Shown piece after piece: positions 42,942-53,465 of a DNA stretch of 64,000 nucleotides (the stretch's first letter is position 1; the number at the start of each line of letters is the position of its first letter). Position numbers and translations under genes: made by a program. The notes under the pieces are model-generated. The model did no database searches and was not told the origin of the DNA. It saw nothing but the letters and a program-made list of their open reading frames with translations. The DNA is taken from positions 1,093,090-1,157,089 of the forward strand of contig NZ_KI911782.1 of NCBI RefSeq assembly GCF_000515395.1. Direction: 5' to 3'. The DNA comes from Jiangella gansuensis DSM 44835. GTDB lineage: Bacteria > Actinomycetota > Actinomycetes > Jiangellales > Jiangellaceae.

Positions 42942-44801
42942 GTGAGCAGTGACACCGACGCCCGATCCGACTTCGAGACGAGGCTGGGCAAAGCCAGCGG
43001 CGCGGCGGCCGGCACCGAGGTGGCGCTGCCGGCTCCGGACGGCTTGACCGCCCGGCCCGGCCGTGGCCAGGTCACCCTGAGCTGGGAGCCGGTCGCCGGC
43101 GCGGCCGGATACCTGGTGCACGTCGCCGCCTCGGAGGACGGTCCGTTCGAGCCGCTGGACCACCTGGGCCGCGACGTCCTCGCCGTTCCGCACGGCCCGT
43201 ACGTCGACACGACCGGCACACCGGGGGAGCAGCGGTGGTACGCGGTGGCGGCCGTGCCCGACGTCGACCAGGTGGGGACGCTGAGCGCGCCGGTGTCGTC
43301 GGCGTCCCTGCCGGATGACGACGGCGGCGAGCCGGTCACCGTCGTCGTCGTCGACGGCGGCGGTGACGACGGCGAGCTGGACCGGCCGTGGCGGCTCATG
43401 ATCGGCAGCGAGCACCTGTCGCACGCACTGTCGACCGAGCGCACCGGCGGGCAGGAGATCGGCGCCGAGCTGCGGGCCGCGCTGAAGGCCGCGCACGACG
43501 AGCTCGGCGTGCGGATGGTGCGCGCCCACGCCATCCTCGGCGACGACCTCGGCGTCTACCGCGAGGTCGACGGCCAGCCCGTGCACGACTTCAGCGGCGT
43601 CGACCGCGTCTACGACATGGTGCTCTCGCTCGGGCTGAAACCCGTCGTGGAGATCTCCTTCATGCCGCACGACCTCGCCGCGGACCCGTCGGCGACGGTG
43701 TTCGAATACGGGGCGATCATCTCGCCGCCGAAGGACTGGGACCGCTGGTACGACCTGGTCCGGGCGTTCGTCGCGCACCTGGTCGACCGGTACGGCCTGG
43801 ACGAGGTGCGCGACGAGTGGGCCTTCGAGGTCTGGAACGAGGCCAACCTCGAGGTGTTCTGGTCCGGCACCCCCGACGAGTTCTTCCGCCTGCACGAGGT
43901 GACCGCCCGCGCCGTCAAGGACGTCGACCCGGGGCTGCGGGTGGGCGGTCCGTCGTCGGCGGCGGCCGGCTGGGTCGACCAGCTGCTCGCGTACACCGAG
44001 GAGGCCGGCATCCCGCTGGACTTCGTCTCCACCCACACCTACGGCTCGCCGCCGCTGGACCTGCGCCCGATCCTGGAGCGGCACGGCCGCGCCGGCGTCC
44101 CGATCTGGTGGACCGAGTGGGGCGTCACCCCCACGCACTTCAACGAGGTCAGCGAGTCGGTGTTCGCCGCGGTCTTCCTGCTGCGCGGGATGCGCTCGGC
44201 GATGGACCGGCTGGAGTCGCTGTCGTACTGGGTGGTGTCGGACCACTTCGAGGAGCTGGGCCGGCCGCCGGCGCTGTTCCACGGCGGCTTCGGCCTGCGC
44301 ACCGTCGGTGAGCTGCGCAAGCCGCGGTGGTGGGCGCTGGCCATGCTGGAGGCGTTGCCGTCGCGGCGGCTCCCGGTCGCGCTGTCCGGCGACGGCGCCG
44401 GCGCGCTGGTGGAGGCGCTGGCCGCGACGTCGCGCGATGCGGACGGCCGGGTGGCCGCGCTGGTGTGGAACGGGACGCTGGACCAGTCGAAGGCGGCCGG
44501 GTCCGACGTCCTCGGCCGCCGGGTGGTGCTGCGGTTCACCGGCCTGGCCGACGGCACGTACGAGTTGCGCCACCACCGCGTCGACGACGACCACTCCTGC
44601 GTCCCGGCGGTGTGGCGGCGCATCGGCGGCGGCGCGGACTGGCCGTCGGACGAGCAGTGGGCCGAGTTGCGGGCCGCGGACCGGCTGGACGAGCTCCACC
44701 CGCCCCGCCGGGTGACGGTGACCGGCGGCACCGTGGACGTCGAGTTCGACCTGCCCAACCCGGCGATGTCCCTCGTGGAGCTGCACCCCGCCTCCGGGTG
44801 A
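42942..44801 (+). CDS. GH39-type glycosidase (beta-xylosidase-like), cytoplasmic, with N-terminal fibronectin-III-like domain
   Basis: A 619-residue enzyme. Residues ~30-130 form an Fn3-like beta domain (PAPDGLTARPGRGQVTLSWEPVAGAAGYLVHV). The (beta/alpha)8 barrel follows from ~145 with the clan GH-A acid/base Glu300 in FEVWNEANLEVFW and nucleophile Glu392 in WWTEWGVTPTHFNE. A C-terminal beta-sandwich follows. Together with SFMPHDLA and FVSTHTYG these match GH39 beta-xylosidases or alpha-L-iduronidase relatives. No signal peptide is present, so it acts on sugars imported by the upstream ABC system. GTG 42942 follows GAGAGGA. The actual glycoside is inferred only. Confidence 0.87.
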   Translation: MSSDTDARSDFETRLGKASGAAAGTEVALPAPDGLTARPGRGQVTLSWEPVAGAAGYLVHVAASEDGPFEPLDHLGRDVLAVPHGPYVDTTGTPGEQRWYAVAAVPDVDQVGTLSAPVSSASLPDDDGGEPVTVVVVDGGGDDGELDRPWRLMIGSEHLSHALSTERTGGQEIGAELRAALKAAHDELGVRMVRAHAILGDDLGVYREVDGQPVHDFSGVDRVYDMVLSLGLKPVVEISFMPHDLAADPSATVFEYGAIISPPKDWDRWYDLVRAFVAHLVDRYGLDEVRDEWAFEVWNEANLEVFWSGTPDEFFRLHEVTARAVKDVDPGLRVGGPSSAAAGWVDQLLAYTEEAGIPLDFVSTHTYGSPPLDLRPILERHGRAGVPIWWTEWGVTPTHFNEVSESVFAAVFLLRGMRSAMDRLESLSYWVVSDHFEELGRPPALFHGGFGLRTVGELRKPRWWALAMLEALPSRRLPVALSGDGAGALVEALAATSRDADGRVAALVWNGTLDQSKAAGSDVLGRRVVLRFTGLADGTYELRHHRVDDDHSCVPAVWRRIGGGADWPSDEQWAELRAADRLDELHPPRRVTVTGGTVDVEFDLPNPAMSLVELHPASG

Positions 44802-44824
44802 TCCACCGGGCGCTACTACCGCTC

Positions 44825-44876
44825 CATGGGTACCAGCCCCCTGTCGATCACGTCGTGGGGTTCCCCTGGTCCCATG
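44825..44876. other. Imperfect hairpin in the 268-bp spacer before eno
   Basis: CATGGGTACCAG (44825-44836) can pair with CTGGTCCCATG (44866-44876) with one bulge, extended by CCCC/GGGG inside. It may end the glycosidase operon. The rest of the spacer 44877-45069 shows no assignable promoter. Confidence 0.4.
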
Positions 44877-44964
44877 TGCTGGTGGCTGTGGCGGGACGTA
44901 CGGGTCGAAACTGGCCGTTTGGCGCACGGCCGGGCTGCACGGATGCCACGAGCGGGCCGGGTAG

Positions 44965-46350
<1,386 letters not shown>

Positions 46351-46361
46351 AAGGAGCAGCC

Positions 46362-46979
46362 ATGGCCACGTCGCGTCGTTCGCCCAGAGCCCGCCCTTCC
46401 GCGGGCGCTGGCACGACGCGACGACCGGGGGCGGGGCGGTCGAGCCGTCCGGCACCCCGCGCGGCCCGCGGTTCCGGCGCCGGCCGGTCCCGTACCAGCG
46501 TCGACCCGGCCACGCCGGCCGGCGCCCCGCCCGGGCCTCCGCCACCGCCGCCACGCCGGCCGCAAGCTCGCGGCGGCCGCCCGTCGGTCACCGGCCGCGC
46601 GGCCGTCCTGGCGCTGGTGCTCGCCGTCCTCCTGGTGTCGTACGCCTACCCGCTACGGGCCTGGTTCGACCAGCACCGGGAGCGTTCGGAGTTGCAGAGC
46701 GAGGCTGCCGAGCTGGAGGCCTCGGTCGAGCGGCTCGAGCAGGAGTTGCGGTTGTGGGAGGACCCCGCGTACGTCGCGGCCGCCGCTCGTGAGCGGCTCA
46801 ACTTCGTGCTCCCCGGCGAACAGAGCTACATCGTGGTGTCGGACGACACCGTGGACGACGACGCCGTGGGTGCCGACGGGCTGCCGCCGGCCGGCAACGG
46901 CACCTGGTACGAGCGCCTCTGGGCGTCCGTGACGTTCGCCGACGCCGCACCGCCCGACGGTTCCGAGGACGGCGAGTGA
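46362..46979 (+). CDS. ftsB: Septum formation initiator FtsB/DivIC family protein
   Basis: A 205-residue bitopic protein. A long (~75-residue) disordered Arg/Pro/Ala-rich cytoplasmic N-terminus with a PPPPPPRR run precedes one membrane helix (AAVLALVLAVLLVSYAYPL, ~80-98). Then comes a coiled coil (WFDQHRERSELQSEAAELEASVERLEQELRLW) and the family motif DPAYVAAAARERLNFVLPGE. It is part of the FtsQLB divisome complex. The gene is 11 bp after eno, with AAGGAG before the ATG, and is followed by an overlapping DUF501 gene. The unusually long N-terminus is common in actinobacteria. Confidence 0.92.
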   Translation: MATSRRSPRARPSAGAGTTRRPGAGRSSRPAPRAARGSGAGRSRTSVDPATPAGAPPGPPPPPPRRPQARGGRPSVTGRAAVLALVLAVLLVSYAYPLRAWFDQHRERSELQSEAAELEASVERLEQELRLWEDPAYVAAAARERLNFVLPGEQSYIVVSDDTVDDDAVGADGLPPAGNGTWYERLWASVTFADAAPPDGSEDGE

Positions 46980-47479
46980 TCGCACCCCAGCCCAGCCAGC
47001 TCGACCTCGAGACCGTCACCCAGCAGCTCGGCCGCCCGGTCCGGGGCGTGCGCTCCATCGCGGCCCGTTGCGGCACCGGCCACCCGTCCGTCGTCGAGAC
47101 CGAACCGCGGCTGCCCGACGGCACCCCGTTCCCGACGCTCTACTACCTGACCTGCCCGCGGGCCGTGGCCGCCGCGTCCACCCTGGAATCGCTGGGCCTG
47201 ATGCGCGAGTGGACCGACGAGCTGGCCGCCGACGCCGAGCTGGCCGCGGCCTACCGGTCCGCGCACGAGTCGTACCTCGCCCGGCGCGAGGCCATCGGGC
47301 ACGTCGAGGAGATCGCCGCCGTGACGGCGGGTGGCATGCCCGACCGGGTCAAGTGCCTGCACGTGCTGGTGGCGCACAGCCTCGCCGCCGGTCCTGGTGT
47401 GAACCCGCTGGGCGACCGGGCGCTGGAGCTGATGGCGCCGTCGTGGCGGCCCACCGCTTGCGACTGGAGGCCGGCATGA
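46976..47479 (+). CDS. DUF501 family protein
   Basis: A 167-residue protein of the DUF501 family, defined by its place between ftsB and ppx in actinobacteria. Recognisable blocks are VRSIAARCGTGHPSVVETEPRLPDGTPFPTLYYLTCPR and IAAVTAGGMPDRVKCLHVLVAHSLAAGPGVNPLGDRAL. The conserved Cys/His residues (ARCGTGHP, YLTCPR, KCLHVLVAHSLA) suggest metal or nucleotide binding. It overlaps both neighbours (GTGA and ATGA), so its expression is tightly linked with cell division and polyphosphate genes. No experimentally established function is known to me. Confidence 0.92.
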   Translation: MIAPQPSQLDLETVTQQLGRPVRGVRSIAARCGTGHPSVVETEPRLPDGTPFPTLYYLTCPRAVAAASTLESLGLMREWTDELAADAELAAAYRSAHESYLARREAIGHVEEIAAVTAGGMPDRVKCLHVLVAHSLAAGPGVNPLGDRALELMAPSWRPTACDWRPA

Positions 47480-48405
47480 CCCGTGTCGCCGCCATCGACT
47501 GCGGCACCAACTCGGTCCGGCTGCTGGTCACCGACCTCGTCGACGGCCGACAGGCCGACCTGGACCGGCGGCTGGAGATCGTCCGGCTCGGTCAGGACGT
47601 CGACCGCACCGGCCGGCTCGCCCCTGAGGCGCTGGAGCGTACGTTCGCCGCGCTGCACGGATACGCCAACGTCATCGACTCCCTCGGGGTGGAGCGGGTC
47701 CGGATGGTCGCCACCAGCGCCACCCGCGACGCCGCGAACCGCGACGAGTTCGTCGCCGGTGTCGTGGGCGTTCTCGGTGTCGAACCCGAGGTGGTGTCCG
47801 GCGCCGCCGAGGCCGGGTTGTCCTTCGACGGGGCGGTGCGTGGGCTGGCGGGGTCACCCGGCGACGCGGGCGGGCCGTACCTCGTCGTCGACATCGGCGG
47901 CGGGTCGACGGAGCTGGCCCTCGGCACGTCCGGGGTGACGGCCGCCCGCAGCGTCGACATCGGCTGCGTCCGGCTCACCGAGCGGCGCTTCCGCGCCGAC
48001 CCGCCGTCGCCCGACGACGTCGCAGCCGCCCGCGCCGACATCGAGGCCGCCCTCGACGACGCCGCCGGCGTGGTGCCGCTCGGCGAGGCCCGCACGTTGA
48101 TCGGCCTGGCCGGATCGGTGACCACGGTCGCCGCGCTGCACCTGGGGCTGCGGAACTACGACTCCACGGCCATCCACCACAGCCGCATCCCGGCTGGCCA
48201 GGTGCGTGCTATCAGCGACCAGCTGCTGGCGATGCCCCGTGCGGAGCGCGCCGCACTGGGGCCGATGCACCCCGGCCGGGTCGACGTCATCGCCGCCGGC
48301 GCTCTGGTGCTGCGCTGCGTCGTCGACCGCGCCGGGGTCGACGAGGTCCTGGTCAGCGAGCACGACATCCTCGACGGCATCGCCTGGAGCTTGGCGCCGG
48401 CCTGA
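47476..48405 (+). CDS. ppx: Exopolyphosphatase / guanosine pentaphosphate phosphohydrolase family protein
   Basis: A 309-residue protein of the ASKHA fold. Phosphate-1 motif VAAIDCGTNSVRLLV, catalytic region MVATSATRDAANRDEF with VVSGAAEAGLSFDGAV (catalytic Glu), and phosphate-2 motif LVVDIGGGSTELALG. GLAGSVTTVAAL and the C-terminal VLVSEHDILDGIAW follow. It is the short form without the C-terminal HD-like domain, as in mycobacterial Ppx1, hydrolysing short-chain polyphosphate. The ATG overlaps the DUF501 stop. Confidence 0.93.
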   Translation: MTRVAAIDCGTNSVRLLVTDLVDGRQADLDRRLEIVRLGQDVDRTGRLAPEALERTFAALHGYANVIDSLGVERVRMVATSATRDAANRDEFVAGVVGVLGVEPEVVSGAAEAGLSFDGAVRGLAGSPGDAGGPYLVVDIGGGSTELALGTSGVTAARSVDIGCVRLTERRFRADPPSPDDVAAARADIEAALDDAAGVVPLGEARTLIGLAGSVTTVAALHLGLRNYDSTAIHHSRIPAGQVRAISDQLLAMPRAERAALGPMHPGRVDVIAAGALVLRCVVDRAGVDEVLVSEHDILDGIAWSLAPA

Positions 48406-48556
48406 CAGCCTTCACAACCGGTGCCCGGGGCCGGCGTCCGGCGCCGGCCGGCGAGACGTCGTCCGCCGTTCAACGCGCGGGGGTGGTGCGGTTCGCCGCC
48501 GGCCGGTCACCATCGACGCCACGGGGTGCCGCCGAGCTCGAAGGAGACGTCACGAC

Positions 48557-49687
48557 ATGCCCGCTGCCCTGACCCGCCGCACCGTCCTCGCCGGGGCGTC
48601 CGCCGCCGGCCTCGCGTTCGCGTTGCCCGGCGTCGCCGCCGCGCAGTCCACCGCGTATGCCGCCTTCCGCGTCGTCCGAACCCGCCCGGACACGCCGAGC
48701 CGGCCGGAGATCACCCTGCCCGCCGGGTACCAGATCCTGGCCGGCGATCGGTATTCCGTGGCCAGCCGTGCCGAGTACTACACGTTCGTCACCGGGCCGC
48801 GGAACGACGCCGGCATCGATGTCGGCATCCGGTGGCCGGGCGTCGCCGTCGAGACCGTCGTCCACCAGGACACCCACCTGCCGATGCGCCCGGACCCGCT
48901 CGACCGCGACCGGTTCACCGTCACGCTGCCGGTCCGGCTGTCCACCGCCGACGCGAACCAGCCCACCTTGCAGGTGTGGAGTCACCCGGACGTCCGGCCG
49001 GGTATGCATTGGCGCATCGAGCACAACGACCCGGACCGGGTGGCCGGCCCGTGGACGACGGTGCCGTGGCCGGCCGGCCAGGTGCGCTCGGTGATCCACC
49101 AGTTGGTCGCGGCGCACCTCATCTGCCAGGAGTCCGGGCTGGTGGCGACGGCGGCCGCGAAGGGCCACCGGTTCGTCCTCATGGGCTTCGAGACCAACAA
49201 CACCCTGCACGCGGACAACCCGCCGCACTGGCACATCTCCTACAACTCGGGTCCGGACTTCAGCGCCAGGACCCACAATCCGCACTTCTGGCTCGACGGC
49301 GACGGCCGCAACTACTACAACGGCATGGACGTCACCGGCCTGGGCCGGCTGCGCTACTACGTCGGCGACCCGGCGCCGGTGTACGACTTCGTCGGTTCCG
49401 CGAACGGCGGCCGCGGCGACCTCGTCGTCACCTTCACCCTGCGCGAGGACGGGGGCATCGACATCGCGCCGCCGAGCGGTCCGGCGTACGCCATCGCCGC
49501 CGGTCGCGCCGGCGACCTGCTCGACGAGGTGACCGTGCTGCGCGGCGGCGAGCCGTGGCTGCGGGTGTCGACGACGGACCGGGTCGGGCTGGGCGTGCTG
49601 TCGATCGCGGTGGAGGGTCTGGCCGACCGGGCCGAGAGCCGCTCGACCGTGCTGCGCTACGACCGTCTCACAGGCGTCCTGCGCTGA
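48557..49687 (+). CDS. Tat-secreted protein of unknown function
   Basis: A 376-residue exported protein with twin-arginine signal LTRRTVLAGASAAGLAFALPGVAAAQS. The mature part is beta-rich with many aromatic residues and a conserved-looking centre: HRFVLMGFETNNTLHADNPPHWHISYNSG followed by THNPHFWLDGDGRNYYNG. The clustered His/Trp/Asp residues there suggest a metal- or sugar-binding site. GAAGGAG precedes the ATG. I do not recognise the family. It is followed seven bases later by the repeated palindromic terminator. Confidence 0.85.
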   Translation: MPAALTRRTVLAGASAAGLAFALPGVAAAQSTAYAAFRVVRTRPDTPSRPEITLPAGYQILAGDRYSVASRAEYYTFVTGPRNDAGIDVGIRWPGVAVETVVHQDTHLPMRPDPLDRDRFTVTLPVRLSTADANQPTLQVWSHPDVRPGMHWRIEHNDPDRVAGPWTTVPWPAGQVRSVIHQLVAAHLICQESGLVATAAAKGHRFVLMGFETNNTLHADNPPHWHISYNSGPDFSARTHNPHFWLDGDGRNYYNGMDVTGLGRLRYYVGDPAPVYDFVGSANGGRGDLVVTFTLREDGGIDIAPPSGPAYAIAAGRAGDLLDEVTVLRGGEPWLRVSTTDRVGLGVLSIAVEGLADRAESRSTVLRYDRLTGVLR

Positions 49688-49693
49688 CTCCCA

Positions 49694-49742
49694 TGATCAT
49701 GTTCCCTCGCGGGCCGGAGAGGCCCGCGAGGGAACATGATCA
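49694..49742. terminator. 22-bp-arm palindromic terminator, repeated element copy 2
   Basis: Arms 49694-49715 and 49721-49742 are perfect reverse complements with a 5-base loop GGAGA. The outer 19 bases equal those of the element at 26526; only the inner stem pairs and loop differ, in a compensated way. It starts seven bases after a stop codon. Confidence 0.85.
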
Positions 49743-49760
49743 CGGCCCGGGCTTGGCAGA

Positions 49761-50618
49761 ATGGCGTGCGTGCAACCGCATCCGATCACGGGGAAGCCGT
49801 TCGCCAGCCCGGTCCCGCCGGGGACCGGTTGGCCGGACGACCCCGCGGATGCCGCGACGCCGGTGGCCACGTCCGCCGACGACGTCGAGGCGCTGGCGGC
49901 CGGCGCGTCGCTGGACGAGGTGACGGCGCGGTCGTCGGTGTGCCGGGCCTGCCCGCGGCTGGTCACCTGGCGTGAGGACGTCGCCGCGGCCAAGCGGAAG
50001 TCGTTCGCCGGCCAGCCGTACTGGGGCCGGCCCACGCCCGGCTGGGGCGACCCGGAGCCGGGCATCCTGATCATCGGGCTGGCGCCCGCGGCCAACGGCG
50101 GCAACCGCACCGGGCGCATCTTCACCGGCGACCGCAGCGGCGACTGGCTGTTCGCCGCCCTGCACCGGGCCGGGCTGGCCAACCAGCCGACGTCCGAGCA
50201 CGCCGGCGACGGACTGCGGCTCACCGGTGTCCGGGTGGCCGCCACGGTGCGCTGCGCCCCGCCGGACAACAAGCCGACCCCGGCCGAGCGGGACGCCTGC
50301 GCACCGTGGATCGAGCGCGAGACCGAGCTGCTGCTGCCGTCAATGCGGGCCGTCGTCGCGCTGGGCTCGTTCGCGTGGACGGCGGCGTTGCGCACGCTCG
50401 GCCGGTCCGGGCTGGCGGTGCCGCGCCCGCGTCCGGTGTTCGGGCACGGCGCGGAGGCGGAGCTGAGCCCGTCGCCGGAGCCCGGCGCGGCGCCCCACCC
50501 GGTGGTCGTCGTCGGCAGCTACCACCCCAGTCAGCAGAACACGTTCACCGGCAAGCTCACCGAAGCGATGCTCGACGACGTCTTCGGGCGCGCACGGCAG
50601 CTCGCCGGGCTCGGGTAG
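49761..50618 (+). CDS. Type-5 uracil-DNA glycosylase (UdgB-like)
   Basis: A 285-residue glycosylase. Fe-S cluster cysteines begin with [12 protein letters not shown] (~residues 55-58), with later Cys in ATVRCAPP and RDACAPW. Motif [27 protein letters not shown] and the active-site end [22 protein letters not shown] fit family 5, in which the catalytic Asp of other UDGs is absent. It removes uracil, and in family 5 also hypoxanthine and ethenocytosine, from DNA. This suits a very GC-rich genome exposed to cytosine deamination. ATG 49761 is used; GTG 49770 is possible. It begins 18 bp after the palindromic terminator. Confidence 0.92.
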   Translation: MACVQPHPITGKPFASPVPPGTGWPDDPADAATPVATSADDVEALAAGASLDEVTARSSVCRACPRLVTWREDVAAAKRKSFAGQPYWGRPTPGWGDPEPGILIIGLAPAANGGNRTGRIFTGDRSGDWLFAALHRAGLANQPTSEHAGDGLRLTGVRVAATVRCAPPDNKPTPAERDACAPWIERETELLLPSMRAVVALGSFAWTAALRTLGRSGLAVPRPRPVFGHGAEAELSPSPEPGAAPHPVVVVGSYHPSQQNTFTGKLTEAMLDDVFGRARQLAGLG

Positions 50619-50655
50619 GGATTCCAGGTCGTGGCTACGAGCCGGTCCACCACCG

Positions 50656-50727
50656 GGGGTTCTCCCGCCTCACGGGGCAAGCATTCCTGGTGAAGCGGGA
50701 GGACCCATGCCGGACGTGGCCATTTCT
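50656..50727 (+). repeat. 72-bp hairpin repeat, copy E
   Basis: From GGGGTTCTCCCGCC to GTGGCCATTTCT. Stem CCCGCCTCAC... / ...GTGAAGCGGG around GGGGCAAGCATTCCTG. It sits in the 283-bp spacer after the glycosylase and may terminate it. It is the most diverged at its 3' end. Confidence 0.82.
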
Positions 50728-50836
50728 TTCTCTCGAAAAGGTGTCTGACCTGGGCGGATGGTGTCGTCTGCGCTGCCAGGGCCGGGCTGGTCGAGTTGAA
50801 ATGCCCGCGACTGACGTCCAGGATGGGGCCGCCCGT

Positions 50837-50862
50837 GCTTATCGTTCGGCTGAACGATAAGC
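50837..50862. promoter_or_regulatory. Perfect operator palindrome upstream of the peptide ABC operon
   Basis: GCTTATCGTTC (50837-50847) and GAACGATAAGC (50852-50862) are exact inverse copies with a 4-bp spacer, 40 bp before the first gene. The likely ligand is the TetR encoded last in the operon (58013). Confidence 0.75.
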
Positions 50863-50901
50863 CTTGGCCGGAAGTGCTCAGCACCAACACCGGGAGGCAC
50901 C

Positions 50902-52452
50902 GTGACGTCCGCGATCGACCGCCGCAGCCTGCTCGCCGGCGCTCTCGGCGGCGCTGCGGCACTCGGTCTCGCGGCCTGCGGCGCGCCCGCCCTCAGCGTC
51001 CCGGACCGGGCCGCCACCGGTACCGCCCGCGGCGGCGGGACGATGCGCATCGCCAGGCCCGCCGCGAGCGCGGCCGAGACGCTGGACCCCGCCAGCTCGC
51101 TGTCGGCGTACGAATACCTCGGAGCGATCTACAACCGGGTCGTCCGCCTGGACCGCAACGGCGAGACCGTCCCCGACCTCGCGACGGACTGGTCGCTCAA
51201 CGCCGACGCGACGGTATGGGACTTCCGGCTGCGGTCCGGGGTGCGCTTCCACGACGGCCGGGCGCTGACCGCACGCGATGTCCGCTACACGTTCCAGCAC
51301 ATCCTCGACCCCGAGGTGGCCTCGCCACAGGCCGGGACGCTCTCGCTCATCGAGAGCATCGACGCTGTCGACCCGACGACGGTGCGGTTCCGGCTCAGCA
51401 CCCCGAACGCCGAGTTCCCGTCGCTGCTCACGGCATACCAGTGCTACGTCATCCCCGAGGACTCCGCGGACACGATCGGGAGCACCGGCATCGGGACCGG
51501 ACCCTTCGTGCTCGACAGCTACACCCCCGCGGGCGCCGGTGCGGTCCGGGCCAACGAGGACTACTTCGACGGCCGGGCCACCCTCGACCGGATCGAGTTC
51601 TTCTCGATCCAGGACACCTCGGCCAGGGTCAACGCTCTGCTGTCGCGGCAGGTGGATCTGCTGTCGCAGACCAACCTCGACAACCCGACCGCGCGGGTGG
51701 TGGCCAACTCACTCGGGACCACGGTCGCGACGGTCCCGAACGCGCAGTGGTACACGATCCCGATGCTCGCCACCAGCGAGGAGTTCGCCGACCCCTTGAT
51801 GCGCCGGGCCATGAAGCTGGCCTACGACCCGCAGGCCGTGCTGGCGACCGCGCTGCAGGGCACCGGCACGCCGGGCTGGGACAACCCCGTCCCGCCGCAG
51901 CTCAGCGCGTTCCTGGAGTACGAGCGCGAGTACGACCCCGACCAGGCACGCGCGATCCTCAAGCAGCTCGGCCGTGAGGACTTCACCACCCGCATCCACA
52001 CGTCGGCGTACGAGCCGAACTTCACCGCGATCGCGACGGCCTACGCGGCCCAGGCCGCACAGGCCGGTATCGACCTGCGCATCACGAACGAGGCCGCCGA
52101 CTCCTACTACACGCAGATCTGGATGGCCCGGCCGCTCATGGTGAGCTACTGGTTCACCGGCCGCCCGGTGGACCAGCTGCTCAACCAGATCTTCCGCTCC
52201 GGGTCGAGCTACAACGAGTCGGCGTGGTCGAACCCGCAGTTCGACCAGCTGCTCGACGCGGCGCGTGCCGACACGACCGAGGCGACGCGTCGCCAGAAGT
52301 ACCAGGACGCGCAACGGCTCGTCATCGACGACGGCGCCGCCATGACGCCGGTCTTCGGCGACCGCCTCGTCGGCCTGTCGGAGGACGTCGTCAACTACGA
52401 CGAGTACGGCTTCGAGTTCGACTACCTGGCCCTCGGCCTGACGGAGGGCTGA
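50902..52452 (+). CDS. Peptide/opine ABC transporter substrate-binding lipoprotein (family 5)
   Basis: A 516-residue solute-binding protein. The signal has both an RR (DRRSLLAGALGG) and a lipobox (LAAC, Cys ~30), so it may be exported by Tat. Family-5 landmarks: GGTMRIARPAASAAETLDPASS, YNRVVRLDRNGETVPDLATDWSLNADATVWDFRLRSGVRFHDGRALTARDVRYTFQHILDP, and the RRAMKLAYDPQAVL segment. It binds peptides or similar amphiphilic ligands in DppA/OppA-type systems. It is the first gene of a six-gene operon. GTG 50902 follows GGGAGG with a 5-base spacer. Confidence 0.92.
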   Translation: MTSAIDRRSLLAGALGGAAALGLAACGAPALSVPDRAATGTARGGGTMRIARPAASAAETLDPASSLSAYEYLGAIYNRVVRLDRNGETVPDLATDWSLNADATVWDFRLRSGVRFHDGRALTARDVRYTFQHILDPEVASPQAGTLSLIESIDAVDPTTVRFRLSTPNAEFPSLLTAYQCYVIPEDSADTIGSTGIGTGPFVLDSYTPAGAGAVRANEDYFDGRATLDRIEFFSIQDTSARVNALLSRQVDLLSQTNLDNPTARVVANSLGTTVATVPNAQWYTIPMLATSEEFADPLMRRAMKLAYDPQAVLATALQGTGTPGWDNPVPPQLSAFLEYEREYDPDQARAILKQLGREDFTTRIHTSAYEPNFTAIATAYAAQAAQAGIDLRITNEAADSYYTQIWMARPLMVSYWFTGRPVDQLLNQIFRSGSSYNESAWSNPQFDQLLDAARADTTEATRRQKYQDAQRLVIDDGAAMTPVFGDRLVGLSEDVVNYDEYGFEFDYLALGLTEG

Positions 52453-52457
52453 TCCAC

Positions 52458-53465
52458 GTGCTGCGCATGATCGCGGTCCGGCTGGCGACCTCCGTCGTCA
52501 CACTCCTGCTCGCCTCGTTCTTCGTCTTCTTCGCCGTGCAGGCGCTGCCCGGCGACGTCGCCGAACAGCTGCTCGGGCAGAACGCCACTCCCGAGGCGGT
52601 CGCAGCGCTGCGCGACACCCTCGACCTGGACACCAACGTCTGGGCGCGGTACCTGAACTGGATCGCCGCCGCTTTCACCGGCGACTTCGGGACCTCCCTG
52701 GTGTCGGGTGAGGCGGTGTCGTCGATCGTCTGGACGGCGTTCTCGCACTCCCTGCTCATCGCGGTCCCGGCGATCGTCGTGGGCATCACCCTGTCGCTGC
52801 TGATCGGGATCCTGACCGGCGCGCGCCGCGGTACGGCGACCGACTCGGGGTTGTCGGTGCTCGCGCTCGTCGCGATGAGCATCCCGGAGTTCGTCGTCGC
52901 GACGGTGCTCGTGCTGACACTGGCCATCGCGATCCCCGTCTTCCCGGCCGTCGTCCTGCGGGGACCCGATGCCACCGTGGGAGACCTGCTGCCCGCCGTC
53001 GTACTGCCCGCGGCCACGCTGGTGATCGCCATGGCCGCCTACGTCATCCGCGCGATGCGCTCGTCCACAGTCGACGGCCTGACGACGGAGTACGCGACCA
53101 CCGCGGCACTCAAGGGCGTGCCCCGCCGCCGGGTGCTGTGGCGCCACGTCGCGCCCACCGCCGTGCTCCCGGTGCTGCCGGTGATCTCGATCAACGTGGC
53201 ATGGCTGTTCGGCGGCGTCGTGGTGGTCGAGTCGGTCTTCAACTACCCGGGACTCGGTACGCTCATGATCGAATCCGTGTCGAACCGCGACCTGCCGGTG
53301 CTGCAGGCGATCGCCGTGCTCAGCGCGCTCGTGTACGTCACGGTCAACCTGGTGGCCGACCTCCTCGCGCTGGTGGCCGATCCACGGCAACGCACCCTGC
53401 ACCAGCGGCACCGGCGCCGGACACCGGCCCAGGCGCCCGCCCCAGCGCAGGAGGTGCCCCGATGA
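52458..53465 (+). CDS. Peptide-type ABC permease (DppB-like)
   Basis: A 335-residue permease. The N-terminal helix VRLATSVVTLLLASFFVFFAVQALPGDVAEQLLG is the DppB entry pattern with the PGD motif. The EAA loop is EYATTAALKGVPRRRVLWRHVAPTAVLPVL and VESVFNYPGLGTLMIESVSNRDLPVLQAIA follows. About six membrane helices; the tail is basic and Pro-rich. GTG 52458 is preferred to ATG 52467 since GGAGG lies 10 bases upstream. It overlaps the next permease (ATGA). Confidence 0.92.
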   Translation: MLRMIAVRLATSVVTLLLASFFVFFAVQALPGDVAEQLLGQNATPEAVAALRDTLDLDTNVWARYLNWIAAAFTGDFGTSLVSGEAVSSIVWTAFSHSLLIAVPAIVVGITLSLLIGILTGARRGTATDSGLSVLALVAMSIPEFVVATVLVLTLAIAIPVFPAVVLRGPDATVGDLLPAVVLPAATLVIAMAAYVIRAMRSSTVDGLTTEYATTAALKGVPRRRVLWRHVAPTAVLPVLPVISINVAWLFGGVVVVESVFNYPGLGTLMIESVSNRDLPVLQAIAVLSALVYVTVNLVADLLALVADPRQRTLHQRHRRRTPAQAPAPAQEVPR

